Of a stretch of DNA of 64,000 nucleotides, positions 1 to 12,279 are shown one piece after another (the first letter of the stretch is position 1; each line of letters begins with the position of its first letter). The translations under genes were made by a program, and so were the position numbers. The notes beneath the pieces are model-generated. The model did no database searches. It saw only the letters and a program-made list of their open reading frames with translations, and was not told where the DNA came from. The stretch comes from Rhyacophila brunnea. Its lineage: Eukaryota > Arthropoda > Insecta > Trichoptera > Rhyacophilidae. The stretch lies in NCBI GenBank assembly GCA_022495005.1, contig JAGYXB010001050.1, forward strand, positions 248,001 through 312,000, read 5' to 3'.

Positions 1-108
1 CAAAATCATTATGTTAGTTCTGGAACCTTTTTATTTCAATCAGTTCTAAGATCGCATTTCAACAGGACACCCACGGATATTTCACTAAAATAGTTTTGCC
101 CGTTAAAA

Positions 109-291
109 ATGGATAAAGAATTTAAATTACACATTCACAAGAAAGATGGTGATATAAATTTAATATGGAAATACTATTTGACATCAGTGGATGGAGCTAC
201 AGCTAAGTGTAAAAAATGTAGTGTGGTGTTAAAACTGGCGGGGGAAGTATCGAAGGACTGCACGCACATTAATTGTTTTCAATACACAAGA
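109..291 (+). pseudogene. BED-type zinc-finger fragment, hAT transposase-like
   Basis: A 61-residue open frame starts at ATG 109. It contains a W-K-Y-Y segment followed by A-K-C-K-K-C and later a T-H-I-x-C, which is the layout of the BED zinc finger found at the N-terminus of hAT transposases and ZBED proteins. The final histidine region is shifted from the usual L-x-x-H spacing, and the frame stops straight after the finger, where a real transposase would continue for several hundred residues. I read it as the degraded 5' end of a hAT element. A host BED protein exon is possible but nothing downstream supports it. The family is known; the assignment of this fragment is inference. Confidence 0.4.
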
Positions 292-294
292 TGA

Positions 295-1892
295 AAATTC
301 ATTTAATATTATTTACTCCATTTCCAACATCGAACGTACATGATATTAACAATGAACGTCTTAAATAGTATGAATTATACTAGAAATTTTTCACCGATTT
401 ATCAATGTTGTTTGTATATATAAAAATTTTATATTAACTATTGAAATAAATGCCAATTCAGGGACCAGTCCCGGGATCGTCAAATTGTAATCTTTCCCGA
501 AATCCCGGAATCAAAATTTTGGCTTGGGATTGGATTCTCTAGTATTAACTTTAAACACATATCAATGTTTTATGAACAACAATTTGGATAAAATAACTAT
601 AACGATTAATACTACAAGTAGTTTTTGTTATGTATGTGTATTGTTAATATATCCAGTCAATAGATTTGTCATGACGCCCCGTCCACAGAGTTACATGTAA
701 ATTGTACGTAAAACATTTCACCGTGGCACAGTTCGCCGTGAGCTTTCTATCGGAAAGAGATGACCGTATACTATACGGTCTCCAATTTTATTAGATTCAA
801 TATGAACATTAATTCAATTTTCATAGCTGATTTTGGCAAAATTCATGAATTCAAGAATGTAAACCTAACCTAACCTAATCTAACCTAAAAAATAATCCAG
901 GATTTTATTTCTTATTTTATTACTTATTCTCTGTATTTTTATTTTTTTAAATTATTAACACTTATTTTATGTCATGTCGTGAACGCTTTGAATTTATAAT
1001 TTGTTATGTTCATTATATGTAAAATAAATAAATTTGATTTGATTTGATTTATATCGGCTATTTTCAAAATTTGTTTGCTGCTGGCTTCCTGTAAAGTGTA
1101 AACCGACAATAACCGTGTTTTATTTAGACATGAATATTATGTCAGTACTATACGACCCAATATACAATGCCATATATTTCCGATACAACATTTCACGGTG
1201 AAGTATGATACGGCGAACTGCATACGTACAAGTTTCCGGACACGGAGTTCACAGATGCCACGCGCATTGCTCTAATCAGGCTCACAAGTCACACTTGCTA
1301 GGACCGGCCCTGTGTAAGTGTAATTAACTACGAAAAACATGTGTTATTAATCCGCTGTTACGGCCTTCCGCCAAGGATTGACAAAATATAAACTCAAAAT
1401 CAATAAAATGTTAAATAAATCAAAATTTAATTTTACTACTCAGGCATTACTACTACAAAAAAGGTACATTGGTAAAAGAATGTAGCTAATCAATTCGTGA
1501 CATCTGAAATTATTTATCACGAGTAAATAATGTAGGTGCGACCCACCCTTACTCGGTTGACCGCCTTGGTGACTATACTTCCGAGACTAATGATCTTCCA
1601 ACAAGCTCACAGTTCGGCGTTTACACGGTTGAGGAAATGGAAACTATTTCGGATAATAAATATTAAATTAACTGTTTCGATTTCAACATTGTGGGTTATT
1701 TTGGTCAGGCATAATAATTATATTGAAGCTGCTTTCTCATATATTTTTAAAACTTTGCTATATTATAGTCACGCGATAAAATGTATGAGAACCAAAGAGG
1801 TAACAATAGTATACTTAATAAATAATTCACTAAATTGACCCCTTTTGGGGTTACGAAGAAACCGGCATTCGACGGTTTTATAAAAAAGGTTG
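295..1892. other. Non-coding, degraded repeats
   Basis: No gene is seen. Around 454-545 there is a CCCGGGA/TCCCGAAATCCCGG-rich patch resembling a hAT terminus, which could be the far end of the element carrying the BED fragment. Words around 700-760 (ATTTCACCGTG, AGTTCGCCGT) recur inverted around 1185-1220, which suggests an old inverted-repeat element. About 1050-1090 resembles one arm of the palindrome at 55737-55879. All of these are weak calls. Confidence 0.35.
863..888. repeat. Short interstitial (CCTAA)n array
   Basis: About five CCTAA units with one or two changes are present, the complement of the insect telomere repeat TTAGG. A second short run lies at 2513-2526 and a third inside the palindrome near 55800. 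Such short arrays are common inside insect transposons and do not indicate a telomere here. Confidence 0.6.
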
Positions 1893-2272
1893 GCCTGACA
1901 GGGCTCTAGCCTGGGGGCCCGGGTTCTGGGGGGGCCGGCGTGGCAGGTCGACCTGATAAGTGAGATAAACACTCATCACAAAATTGCACTAATGCAGCGC
2001 TATTCTATTTGTAGAGTCTTAACATTCTAAAATGTCTAGTTGTGTGATGCAATTTTTGATTACTGTGTGTCGATATTTGACAACTCTATAATTCAAGTGG
2101 ATTTATTCAACAATACAAAAAATAACTAAAAATCCACCGAATACCCTTAATTTTACCTGAAACAACATTTAGAAAACGATTCTGTAAAGCATCCTACTGC
2201 CTTTAATTCTAGCGATATGTAGGGGGGGCAAAGATCCTGGCCTGGGGCCCGCTTCAAGAAGTGGGGGCCATG
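1893..2272 (+). mobile_element. hAT MITE, family CATGGCCCCCAC, 5'-truncated copy
   Basis: From CTGACAGGGCTCTAGCC to a final GTGGGGGCCATG this matches the two complete 414-bp copies at 13873-14286 and 34191-34604. The first 30 or so bases, including the left terminal repeat, are missing. GTTGGCTG follows the right end and a similar GTTGGC word precedes the left break, so part of an 8-bp target duplication may survive. Confidence 0.7.
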
Positions 2273-5200
2273 GTTGGCTGTGACTGGGACAATCCGTAAT
2301 ATTACATTTTATTTAAGTAGTTTTATAAATGCCCTAACTAAGATTAAGATGGTAGTTAACGTTGTATCTTAATGTGTCTCTCTCTTCCGTAGGCACACTT
2401 AGTTCAAAGTCTTTTTAAACTCAGTTAGAGCACACTTGAGTTCATGGTGATCTCAGTCTTAGTTAACAGGCATTCCCAGTCATAAAAATTTATTGGTGCT
2501 TCAGATTCAAACGTTAGGTTAGGTTAGATAAACTTGATACGCCCGATTAACACCGCGTATGGTGCGGGGCGATTGTGGTTTGGTAGAGCCATTAACTTCA
2601 GTGTACCTGAATGTTCTGCCAGTGAACGTGCATTTTTTATGTTTATATTGATAACAATTTATTACAAATAATTGTAGGTACAATTTGTTGCGGTTATGTA
2701 TATTGGTCTGAACTATAATACCTAACAATAGCTTGTTGTTTGTAACAATAGTTTCACATACAAATTCTGTAAATATAATTTATATTAAAATTAGTCCTTT
2801 GTTATAATGAGCATTCTAGAGACAGAACTACGAGAAATGAATTGAATTTTAATTTATCGAAAAAATAAATTTTACGGCATTCGAATCAGTGCAGTGACAT
2901 TGACGATACGTCTCTTAAAATCATAACAGATTGGTATTTTTATTTCAAAGATAGTTACATTGTTAATTGACATACATTTATACAAAACGTCGTTTAGTTG
3001 GCATAACTTATTTTTAGTTATTTTAACGAAAAGTAGTTTAATAAGTTTTTTTCACCGCACTTGTGCTTTATTAATTTGTGTAGTAAATAAAATTGTTGCC
3101 CTATACTGTGACGATAATATTTTTTTACTAATTTTTGTGAAAACGCATAATGTATTTTATACAGCATTAGTGTAATTATGTTGTATCAAAGTTAATTTAT
3201 CTGTAAATTGCATTTAACTTTTATTACACTGCATCTTAATAGTTAAATAAATGATTTAGTGGGAGGAAGTTGAACACGATGTCTATTATTAAATAATGTG
3301 TATTTGTTAATAAACTATTGACTGGGTATATTATTAGTTATTAACCTATTATTTACTATTCCATTGGATAGGAGGATGTTGCAAAAGTACAAACTAAGAG
3401 CCCACTAGCTTCTTGTTGCAGGTGTCTTCCTACAATAGCATGAGCAGTAAATTGTTTCCTCGGCAAGTATTGTAACTATAAAACATCACGTTAATATTTT
3501 TACGGAAGTAGTTAATTGCCTGTATGTGCAAACTTGCAGTTAATATTGCATTAAAATCGTCGGTTACATCAAATGCATGCGTCGATAAAAATAATGCATG
3601 TAACATTGCTAATAAATAATTATTATAACTGAAAACAACTTACTATCCATATATTTATGGCGTAACTGCCATTTAATATTATGCTCGTTATAAAATCCAT
3701 CCATACATTATCAATATTATACTAAGCGTAGGTATATTAATGCACGGATTTCATAAAAGTTTCATTGCTCTGAATAGACAATTATTTTCCGAAAATATTA
3801 GTGTGCTTTTTTGTTATATTAATGCTACTATTCACTTTCAATTTTAGTGGATATGAAGATCAGATTTTAATTGTATATAGGTATCCATTAAAGTAATAAA
3901 AAACAGTAGGAAAAACAATACATACATATTGGGACAAAGAGTTGAATGCAGCTATTTGAGACTTCATAGGGACAGCACTTTACCTAGGGACGTAAATGTA
4001 TAATATACCTACATATTATTATGTATTTGACTCAAGAGCACGGTTCTGATAGAATGAGCGTAAAAGCACATGTTGTTGTTTTATGTTATGATCACGTTAT
4101 GTGCTATCACGTGCTGTTAAAAGTGTGTAATGTCGTTTTTCTTGTTATTTAAAATGTTATCAGACTGAAGCTCCCATCCCGTTTTGACTTTTGATATTCC
4201 TCGGTTTCAGGGCACCTGGGCTAGTCCCGCATCCCCTTTATCTGTATTTTTATCTGTAATAGAGGTTGGTACCCATCCCGTAGCTAATTTTGAACCTTTA
4301 AACGAATATTATGAGCTAGCAAAATCTGTCGAAATCACCAGAACAACAATAAGGTCACCTCACGCGGACCGCGCTACATCGACACCCGCATGACCCAATG
4401 AATGTTTTTTTATCATTTTCTACATGATCATTTTCACATGCCTACACATTTTGACAAAATCGTGTGTTTTTTGTTTTTATTGGTTGGCACTATGTATTTT
4501 CCATAAGAATGGTCTCTATTATTTGTGGTCTGCAGGTTGGGTTCTGTTCAAAATATTATCTATGGATGCAATATCGCAAGTAATTTTAACGTACACACAC
4601 GCAGAAAGTGTTAAAATTAATTGAAATTAACATGAATAATGAATAATAATTCAAAATACTAATATATTAGAGTTGGCACTCTTCATCATTGAATTTATAG
4701 ATATAGATATTCAAAATATTCTGCGGAATGACGAAACCATAGACTAAATTATAATTATTTCTCGCCGTACCAGCATGTGACAGTACGTGACGTGATCATA
4801 ATGTATTTGAACCTTAAATCTCATCGTGTGGCGGTAAACATCAATGTTTTGTATTGCAAAATATTAATATGTTAATAGGTATGTACGAATACATACTCTA
4901 TTTATATTTCTATGTCACACTATGACATACCTATACATTTTAGGCATCCCAATAATTATTAATTGTGAAATTATTTCTATTTAAAGCAACGCTTTCTGGT
5001 ATGCATTGTTGAAAATATATTTTGGCATACTTTTAAACATAAATATTATATTATGTAGTTATATGTATGAGTGGATATGGGTATCACTCAACTTATAAAA
5101 CGATGCACGTGTATTGCATTATAAATTAGGCGAATGAGCAGGGCCGCCTGTTAAATAATAAATAATTATCATTTCCTCTTTTTCTCAAGTTTTAATTAAT

Positions 5201-5499
5201 AACACGCTTCCCGCATCAACTAATTTATTATTATTAGCCAGCAGCGCCATGTTTTTTGTAATTAATCGGTTCTAAAAGTCGTGGTTATAAATTTTCAAAA
5301 GTCTTAATATCTCTATCACCATTAATAGCGGCCGCGACTTCGACTGCGTGAAATACGGACAAGTTACTAATATACAAATAATGAAGAATTTATTACACTC
5401 ATTCGATTTGATTTTTTCTCAAATCAATCTGATAGATAGGTGATGATTAAATCTGGATACTCGCCCTCTACCCGCATTCTCACATCAGCTACCTACGCG
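2273..5499. other. Intergenic or upstream intron, no gene seen
   Basis: AT-rich sequence without a convincing exon, RNA gene or bounded transposon. The open frame at 4184-4393 has mixed composition and no recognisable domain. The first exon of the septin gene could lie in this or a neighbouring stretch, but I could not identify it. Confidence 0.4.
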
Positions 5500-5615
5500 G
5501 CTATCGTGGCGCAGTGCGTAAGGCACTGGCCTTCCATCTGGAAGCTCTGGGTTCGATCCCGGTGAGGACACAATATATTTATGTGATTTTCTCAAAGCCT
5601 GGGTAATTGTGATTG
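5500..5615 (+). mobile_element. tRNA-derived SINE (family A), truncated
   Basis: A tRNA-like head has a box-A-like GTGGCGCAGTGCGTAAGG and the box B word GGTTCGATCCC, followed by the family tail CACAATATATTTATGTGATTTTCTCAAAG that recurs at 7024, 15777, 40497 and 55240. The 3' part is lost. It looks like a SINE head and not a functional tRNA because the acceptor arm does not pair and the same tail follows every copy. Confidence 0.65.
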
Positions 5616-5730
5616 TACAAAAATTACTAACAACCACCTCGTGCGTAAAAGCAAGAACATGTTTATTTTTATCAATAATTAAAAAAAAAAGTAGTCTGTA
5701 AGTTGTGCAAGCTTCATCAATATTGCTCCA

Positions 5731-6054
5731 GCGGGTCTATTCTATATACACAAGCCTGCTTTCAGTCCGCTACGGCAGCTAAATAGGATAGGAAAGTATT
5801 GAATTATTAACACTTATTGTAACAATTACAATAAGTTAGCCGTCTAAACTGTCAAAACTGTCTATCTCGGTCTAAAATTTATCACAGCCAAGAAAGGTGC
5901 TGTTAAAACATATCTACTACGAGTACTTATTGTAACAATTAGTATAACTAAATTATTGTAATTGTTACAATAAGTGTTAATAATTCGATACTTTTCTTCC
6001 CTATTTAGCTGCCGTAGCGGACCGAAAGCAGCCTTGTGTATAGGATAGACCCGC
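5731..6054. mobile_element. MITE with ~110-bp terminal inverted repeats
   Basis: The left end CGGGTCTATTCTATATACAC is mirrored by GATAGACCCG at the right. The inverted arms extend about 110 bp and include GTCCGCTACGGCAGC and ACACTTATTGTAACAATTAC. A shorter relative lies at 10031-10301 with the same centre (GTCTAAACTGTCAAAACTGTC). CAG flanks both sides, a possible 3-bp target duplication. No coding capacity. Confidence 0.8.
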
Positions 6055-7023
6055 AGAAGTACTTAATAACTGAAAAAAAAAGAAAATGGACAGATAGAGC
6101 TATATTTAGGAGTCGTGGGTTACTGTGTATTATATATTGGCTGAAGCTAGTGGGCCTTCTACAATTATTAAATGTCATTAATTTTAAATCTATCTACTGA
6201 TGAGAAGTTGGTCTTCAAGAGTCCCTGCTGGTATTTAATTCGGGACGGTGAAAATGAGCACATATTTGTAACATGGGTGTAGGCAGATTGTGCGTCGCTT
6301 GAGGGCTGCAGTTACTTGAAGGGCGGCAAATCAAGGAGAATTATTAGGTATATATAGACATAGCTACCTAAACTTAGCAATAACGGAAATATCTTTCCAT
6401 TAAAAATCAGCAGCTCACCGGTTGGAAACAAAATGTATTAATTAACATACAAGGTTTAATAGGACTGTATTTTTTTGTTGGGTTCGCGATGTCTAGTTTA
6501 CTTCCGTTGTCCTTGGAGGTCACTCCCTCGATGACCAGCAATGTCACGGGCAGATTTTTGAATTATAGCTAGGTACACACTTGCATAATTTAAAATTTAT
6601 TCAACTATTTTTGCCAGTCACTCACGAGTTTTGGAAGTTGCCAGGTGTATTTTAAAAAGTTTCTCAAACCGTGGACTCTATTGAAGCAAAGATAGCACTT
6701 AAATAAGACTTTGTAGTATATTTTTTGTCGGTAATGTATCTATACAAGACATTTCTTAGATTTATTGTAGTCAGAAGGATAATGAAAAATACTGTACTTA
6801 TAAAAAAATCGGGGCGGCATTTTGTCTAGGGACGTCACTGTATTTGAGAAGCTGTAGTTAATTTATGTTGTTTTGACAATAATAATAATATTTTATACAA
6901 GAGTCCATATAATATTATTAAAGTTCCTCGATTGAATCATTTTCCACGTATGTCATGATGCGAAAACTACTCATTACTCATTGTACACATTTAATCATGA
7001 GCACTTTAATTGAAGATAGTTCT

Positions 7024-7590
7024 CATAGTCCAGTGTGTAAAGCACTGGCATCCGGGGGCTCCGGATTATATACCCGGCGAGGTTACAATACATTTAAGCA
7101 ATTTTCTTAAGGGTATACCTCAGCTGGGGCACGGTCTAAAAAGATCGTGACTAGGCGATGCGCGGATTGTGTAAATGACGCGTGCCGAATGAAATATAAT
7201 TTGTCATAAAAATTAAACCATGCGTCTATTTAATGTTCTGTTTATTGTTCCATTAGTAACAATAATAATATATTCATTGCCATGTTTTCTTTTTCAAGTA
7301 AATGGGTAACGTTTTTTAGTCATCTTTACACGATTTAAGAATTAATACCCCCGTCGCCATCACGAAACAAATGGACGTGCTCACAGCTCGACTTTCGCTC
7401 TCCAATTGCTAACGAGTCCAAAATTTCGTAGCACCTATAGTTGAAAATTATTTTCCGTTTCACTGAAGTATGCTCTTAAATCCTGGGTGTTTATATGATT
7501 ATTTCATTTCTGTTTCTATAAATACTACTGTCATTGAGCCTCACGGTATTTTGTAGTTTTAATAAGAATTATAGCAAGCCATTTGTTATC
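7024..7590 (+). mobile_element. SINE family A, split by a MITE
   Basis: The head (CATAGTCCAGTGTGTAAAGC, then CCCGGCGAGGTTACAATACATT) is at 7024-7106. The tail (TCCTGGGTGTTTATATGATT to GTAGTTTTAATAAGAATTAT) resumes at 7480. The 365 bases between are a separate TTAA-flanked element. The tail matches that of the SINE at 15777-15958, including a shared ACTGTCATTG(A/T)GCCTCA word. Confidence 0.65.
7111..7475. mobile_element. piggyBac-like MITE (TTAA target), copy 1
   Basis: A 365-bp block is flanked on both sides by TTAA (7107-7110 and 7476-7479) and has imperfect terminal inverted repeats GGGTATACCTCAG and CTGAAGTATGCTC. A second copy with the same ends and flanks is at 21246-21619 in septin intron 2. 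TTAA target duplication is the hallmark of piggyBac-type insertion. It has no open frame, so it would need a transposase in trans. Confidence 0.8.
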
Positions 7591-7922
7591 AAAATTATGT
7601 TATCAAAACACTCACAGGAATTTAAAAACATAGTACAATTATAATACAATATTTTTTATTGACACTTATAATATTATTGTAAACATCCGTGCTCTGATAA
7701 TGTTGATCAAGTATAAAAATAAGTTTAAATCAATGAATCATTAAGTGTATATATATATATTATTGAATTCAGAGGAATAGTCAAATAAATTATTATTCAG
7801 GAGGGTGATGGTCTTTAGGGACATTAAAATACGAATTTTCGTTATGCGAATGCTGGGAGGTATGACAAGTCTAGCTTACGGAGTGGCAGTTTTCCAGGGA
7901 ACAAATGAGACAGTTGCTAATA

Positions 7923-9223
7923 CGAGGGTGGGTCAATAAGTCCTTAGAAAAGCCGACAAGTGGCGCGACTAGTACTGTAAGCGGTTTGTTTTCATGCAGC
8001 GGCACTACCGATTCAGTATGCTGCGAAGTTTCAATCAGATTGGTCGGGTTGTTGTGTGTTTTTCGTACATTTAAAAAAAAATTTGCTTGTGGAAAATGGA
8101 AAAATGGAAAATGGAGAAAATTGAGTTTAGAGCTGTTATTAAACATTTTAATATAAAAGGGTTAACAGCAAAGGAAATAAAAAATGAGTTGGATTTAGTT
8201 CACGGCATATCTGCTCCTTCACTTGCAACTATTTATAACTGGTTAAATGAATTTAAACGTGGTCGTACATCAACAAAGGATGAACCACGCTCAGGACGTC
8301 CTGTAGAGGTGACTACACCAGAAATGATCAATAAAATCCACGATATGGTGTTAAGTGACCGAAGATTAAAGTTGAGTGAGATAATTGAGGTTACAGGGAT
8401 CTCAAAAGGTAGCGTCATTTCTATTTTACATGACAAATTGGGCATGAAAAAAATTTCTGCAAGATGGGTGCCGCGTTTGCTCACAGTCGACAATAAGCGC
8501 AATAGGGTGGTGGCCTCTAAAGCCCTGTTGTCGCTCATGCAACGCAATCCGGATGAATTTTTTCGTCGCTTTGTGACTGTAGATGAAACATGGATACACC
8601 ACTATACTCCCGAGACGAAAGAACAGTCAAAGCAGTGGATTGCGAAAGGCGAACCATGTCCAAAGAAGGCGAAAACCGTAAAATCAGCTGGTAAGGTTAT
8701 GGCTACTGTATTTTGGGATGCACGTGAAATTATTTTCGTTGACTATTTGGAAAAAGGAAAAACAATAACAGGGGATTATTATGCATCTTTATTGGACCAG
8801 CTAAAAAACAAAATTGAAGAAAAACGGCCTCATTTAAACAGGAAAAAAATCCTCTTTCATCAGGACAATGCCCGTGTTCACACATGTTTACGATCAATGG
8901 CTAAAATTGAAGAATTGAAGTTCGAATTGGTCGACCACCCACCGTATTCGCCAGATTTAGCCCCCAGTGACTTTTTCCTTTTCCCAAACTTAAAAATGGC
9001 TAAGTGGACAACGTTTTTTTTCAAATGAAGAAGTCATCGATCGGACAAATGCTTATTTTGAGGACCTTCCGAAAACTTATTTTTCTGACGGTTTAAAAAA
9101 AATTGAGAAACGTCTAACCAAGTGTATTGAGCTTCAAGGAGATTATGTTGAGAAATAAAAAAAAAATACAAAAATAAAAACTGTTTTAATGCTTTTTTCT
9201 AAGGAATTATTGACCCACCCTCG
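7923..9223 (+). mobile_element. mariner transposon, near full length
   Basis: A 1,301-bp element is flanked by TA on both sides (7921-7922 and 9224-9225). The terminal inverted repeats of about 30 bp start CGAGGGTGGGTCAATAA and end in its complement, with a single mismatch (AAGTCC versus AATTCC). The length, TA target and enclosed D,D34D transposase are those of a classical mariner. The near-perfect ends suggest recent insertion. Confidence 0.95.
8096..9158 (+). pseudogene. mariner transposase, one frameshift
   Basis: This is the DDE transposase that would cut and paste the surrounding mariner. The start chosen is ATG 8096, just after a run of AAAATGG words. In order: an N-terminal paired-type helix-turn-helix region (I-Y-N-W-L-N-E-F), the linker word W-V-P-R-L-L, then the catalytic triad: D in VTVDETWIHHY, D in LFHQDNARVHT and, 34 residues on, D in YSPDLAPSDFFLF. 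The frame opened at 8096 ends at 9028. The usual C-terminus (W-L-S-G-Q-R-F onward) continues in another frame to TAA 9156-9158, so one base appears to be lost in the A-run near 8991-8996. Everything else looks intact, so this is a very young pseudogene or a sequencing slip in a homopolymer. The subfamily was not resolved. Confidence 0.92.
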
Positions 9224-9445
9224 TATATATCATATATTCGTATTATTCACATTCTGAGTGTAGAAAATCAATCAAAGACACCACATGGCAATCGAAGTTA
9301 AACAATAACTAGCACTACAATCAATCGTAAATTGCAATTTCTTTCTTTCGTGGCGTAACAGTCCGCAGTGGGTCCAAGCATGAACGACACATCCTATACT
9401 CGATTCCAATCAGCCTGCAGCCCTATGTTCTAACTAGTGATATAA

Positions 9446-9675
9446 AGTCACCCGACGACATGACGTAATTGTGACGTCAGCCAATACACGCTCGAGGCAA
9501 GCCGTCCAACGCACACGGCTCACCATAGATATTATTATGCTGAAACACCTATTTGTGTATGGGGACAATGGATAACGCCACTATTTTAGTAGCGTTATTT
9601 TCTCGAATGCTATTATCACTCCGGTCACTACGTCACAATGATGTCATATGACGTCATGTCGACCGGGCGACTACA
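9446..9675. repeat. Inverted-repeat element, MITE-like
   Basis: AGTCACCCGACGACATGACG near 9446 is mirrored by ACGTCATGTCGACCGGGCGACT near 9650-9672, with TGACGTCA-like words beside both. The middle holds a CTATTATC/TAGCGTTAT-rich segment. I see no clear target duplication. The flanks (9224-9445, 9676-10030) show nothing coding. Confidence 0.45.
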
Positions 9676-10030
9676 ACTCGCAATTTCTAACATAAGGCCC
9701 CTGGCATATAACTGGAATATACATGCTATCCCGCTTTGACATTTGACATCTAGGGCAGTGGATAATAGAATTTAGTACAGTACCACGTGGTATAGGTAAA
9801 TCATTCTACAGTGACACCTTAGGCGATTCGCAAGTGTATTGAATTGCTTGCGACAATGCCTGTTTCAATGCTAGCAAACAATACCACTACAACTGCAAGC
9901 CGCATTTGCCGTACCCATGGTGCCTCTGTAAAACGATTTACCTTTATCTAATATCAACATTATTTGTCAATACGATGTAACATTTTATAAGCGTCTTAAC
10001 GGTTTATATTTTTAATTTGAAGTGTTCTTT

Positions 10031-10301
10031 TGGGTCTATTCTACACACAAGGCGGCTATGGGTAGTTTATCATATTTATTTATTGAGGTATTATTGTTAC
10101 AATAAGTTAGCCGTCTAAACTGTCAAAACTGTCTATCTCGCTCTAAAAGTTAACACGGCCAAGAGAGGGGCTCTTAAAACATAGCACTATTTGACAGTGT
10201 AAACGGTTAACTTATTGTAACAATTAATCACCTCAATACATACATATGATAAACTACCGTCGATAGCCGCCGATGGCCGCCTTGTGTATAGAATACACCC
10301 A
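10031..10301. mobile_element. MITE, short relative of 5731-6054
   Basis: The ends TGGGTCTATTCTACACACAA and TTGTGTATAGAATACACCCA are inverted repeats. Further arms (GTAGTTTATCATAT, ACAATAAGTTAG) and the shared centre GTCTAAACTGTCAAAACTGTC tie it to the element at 5731-6054. Confidence 0.75.
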
Positions 10302-11814
10302 TTGACTAATAATGACAAGTGAACTAAAGGACATATATCAAAGGACACTGTCGTGAATTCGTATTAAAACTTCTATGCGATTGACTGTTTTATGAATGTT
10401 ACATATAGGTACCTACATACGTAGATACAATGTTACATTCGACAAAAAACAGAGACAGCATGTACGGTTTAGCTATCTGACTTCTTACGGCAGATACATA
10501 TTATAATATAATCGGTAAATGAAGGCCGGAAAAGGGGTCTATATAATACATCATGTCAAAAAGTGATTTTATTGACTAAAACGTGTCTTTATAATATATA
10601 GCATTGCTCACGATATCGGAAAGTTTTATTATTTTAACTGCCACACTTTTTGAGATATTAGCAACACTGAAATGCTTACCGTAGAAAAGGGGTATATTAT
10701 ATGATTATTTTATTATCCAAAATTAAAATTAAAAAAATGTTGTCAATGATAAAGAGTGTTTTCATGAACATAATTATTATCACAGATATACTCCAAAAGT
10801 CCGCATGATCGAATAAAACGTTTTTTTCCTCTCCTGAACAATTTTGTTTTTGCATTAGACCCTTTTACCGGGGACGCCTTCAAATTTAGATTTTGTCGTA
10901 TTCCCAAAATTTCCTCGCAGACTTCGTAAAGGATAGGTGTAGATTATTAATAATTGAATTGTGTTTTGGCATTGATTGATATTATATATAGTTATTAGAA
11001 AAAAAATAGTAGAATTAAATTTATAACACGTTCTTTTTACAGCGGCTGACATTGAATTCGTGCTACAAAGAAAGTATGGCTTACCTCCATATACTTCATT
11101 AAGATTTATAACGGTCGTGTTTCGGACGTGAGAAATTTCAAAACATTAAAAATGTATCATTAATGTAGTATTATTAGTTATTACAATCTACTACAATATA
11201 TCTACCGCCATCTAGAATAAATAAACGTACCTATATCTAACTTCTTCTTATAATCTTAATAAAAAACTCAATTTTTTTCAAAAAACAAATGACGACTCAA
11301 ATAAAACTAGAAATTTAATACAAAAAAGAAAGGACGCAACAATATTGGGAAGTGGGTTGCCTTCTGGGTGAAGCTGTAACAGTGTTTAATTCTTGAATGA
11401 GGATAAAATATATGGGATACACCAAAACACGTACTTACATAAATAAATGTTATTTTTAATAGTTAATGATATAAATATGCATTCAAATTTGTCACGTAAA
11501 CGAAACGTGTATTCCGTTTTTATTTAAATTAATAAGTAACTAAAACAATGCATTTCCAGTTTTGTGTACTTACTCAAGTTTCGGATGAAACTACCCATAC
11601 TCAGTATGTGTGGCCCAATAAACTTATTCCAAAAAACTTGTGATGCTACGAGTATCATCGTGAGTCGCTGTTCTGTGCACTCGCCAGTTGGTAGACTTTC
11701 AACACTATTGACATTAAACGCGCGCGAACGAGATAGCACTTGAATATAGGTATATTTTAATTTATTAGTCTATTGCGTTCGAATGTATGAATAATAGGTC
11801 ATAAATTTTGTGTC
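10302..11814. other. No gene or bounded repeat seen
   Basis: AT-rich sequence. The open frames here (10855-11052 and 11524-11739, both minus) carry no recognisable domain and have composition like their surroundings. Confidence 0.4.
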
Positions 11815-11945
11815 GCAGCACAGTGGTGAGATGGCGCACTTACTCCAAACACAACTTGATAAACAATATGTGTATTTGCCAGACCCAGGATTTGAAACTG
11901 GGACCCACGACATTATAAGCCGACGCTTAAGCCGTACACAGCGTA
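11815..11945 (-). mobile_element. tRNA-derived SINE (family B), 3'-truncated
   Basis: Read on the minus strand, the head GTACGGCTTAAGCGTCGGC and a box-B-like TTTCAAATCCTGGGTCTGGC match the full copy at 18916-19158 (GGCTTAAGCGTTGGACT, GGTTCGAATCCTGGGTCTGG). It ends soon after the CACATATTGTTTATCAAG segment. Confidence 0.6.
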
Positions 11946-12279
11946 ACTATCAACGTACCTAGTAAAAAAGATTTGATCGATGAGAGGTTGAAGACGAAAG
12001 TTTACATATTTGTATTAATGGTTTATTTTTCTGTGGACAAGTACGTGAGTATCAGTTTGATCGGCTATACCATTTGTTGCAGGAATTTTGTTATGCATTT
12101 AGTCTTAACTCAATAATTACATGACTGGTTACATGGCTCCATTTTAAATCTAACGAATCGATTGCGTAATTCGCGTCAACACTGTTGTGTCTACATTTTT
12201 TTCTAAAAATCTACCTATTCTAAACAACTCCATTGTCTATTTATACTTTATAGTTTTTATACTCTATGGACTAAATGTG

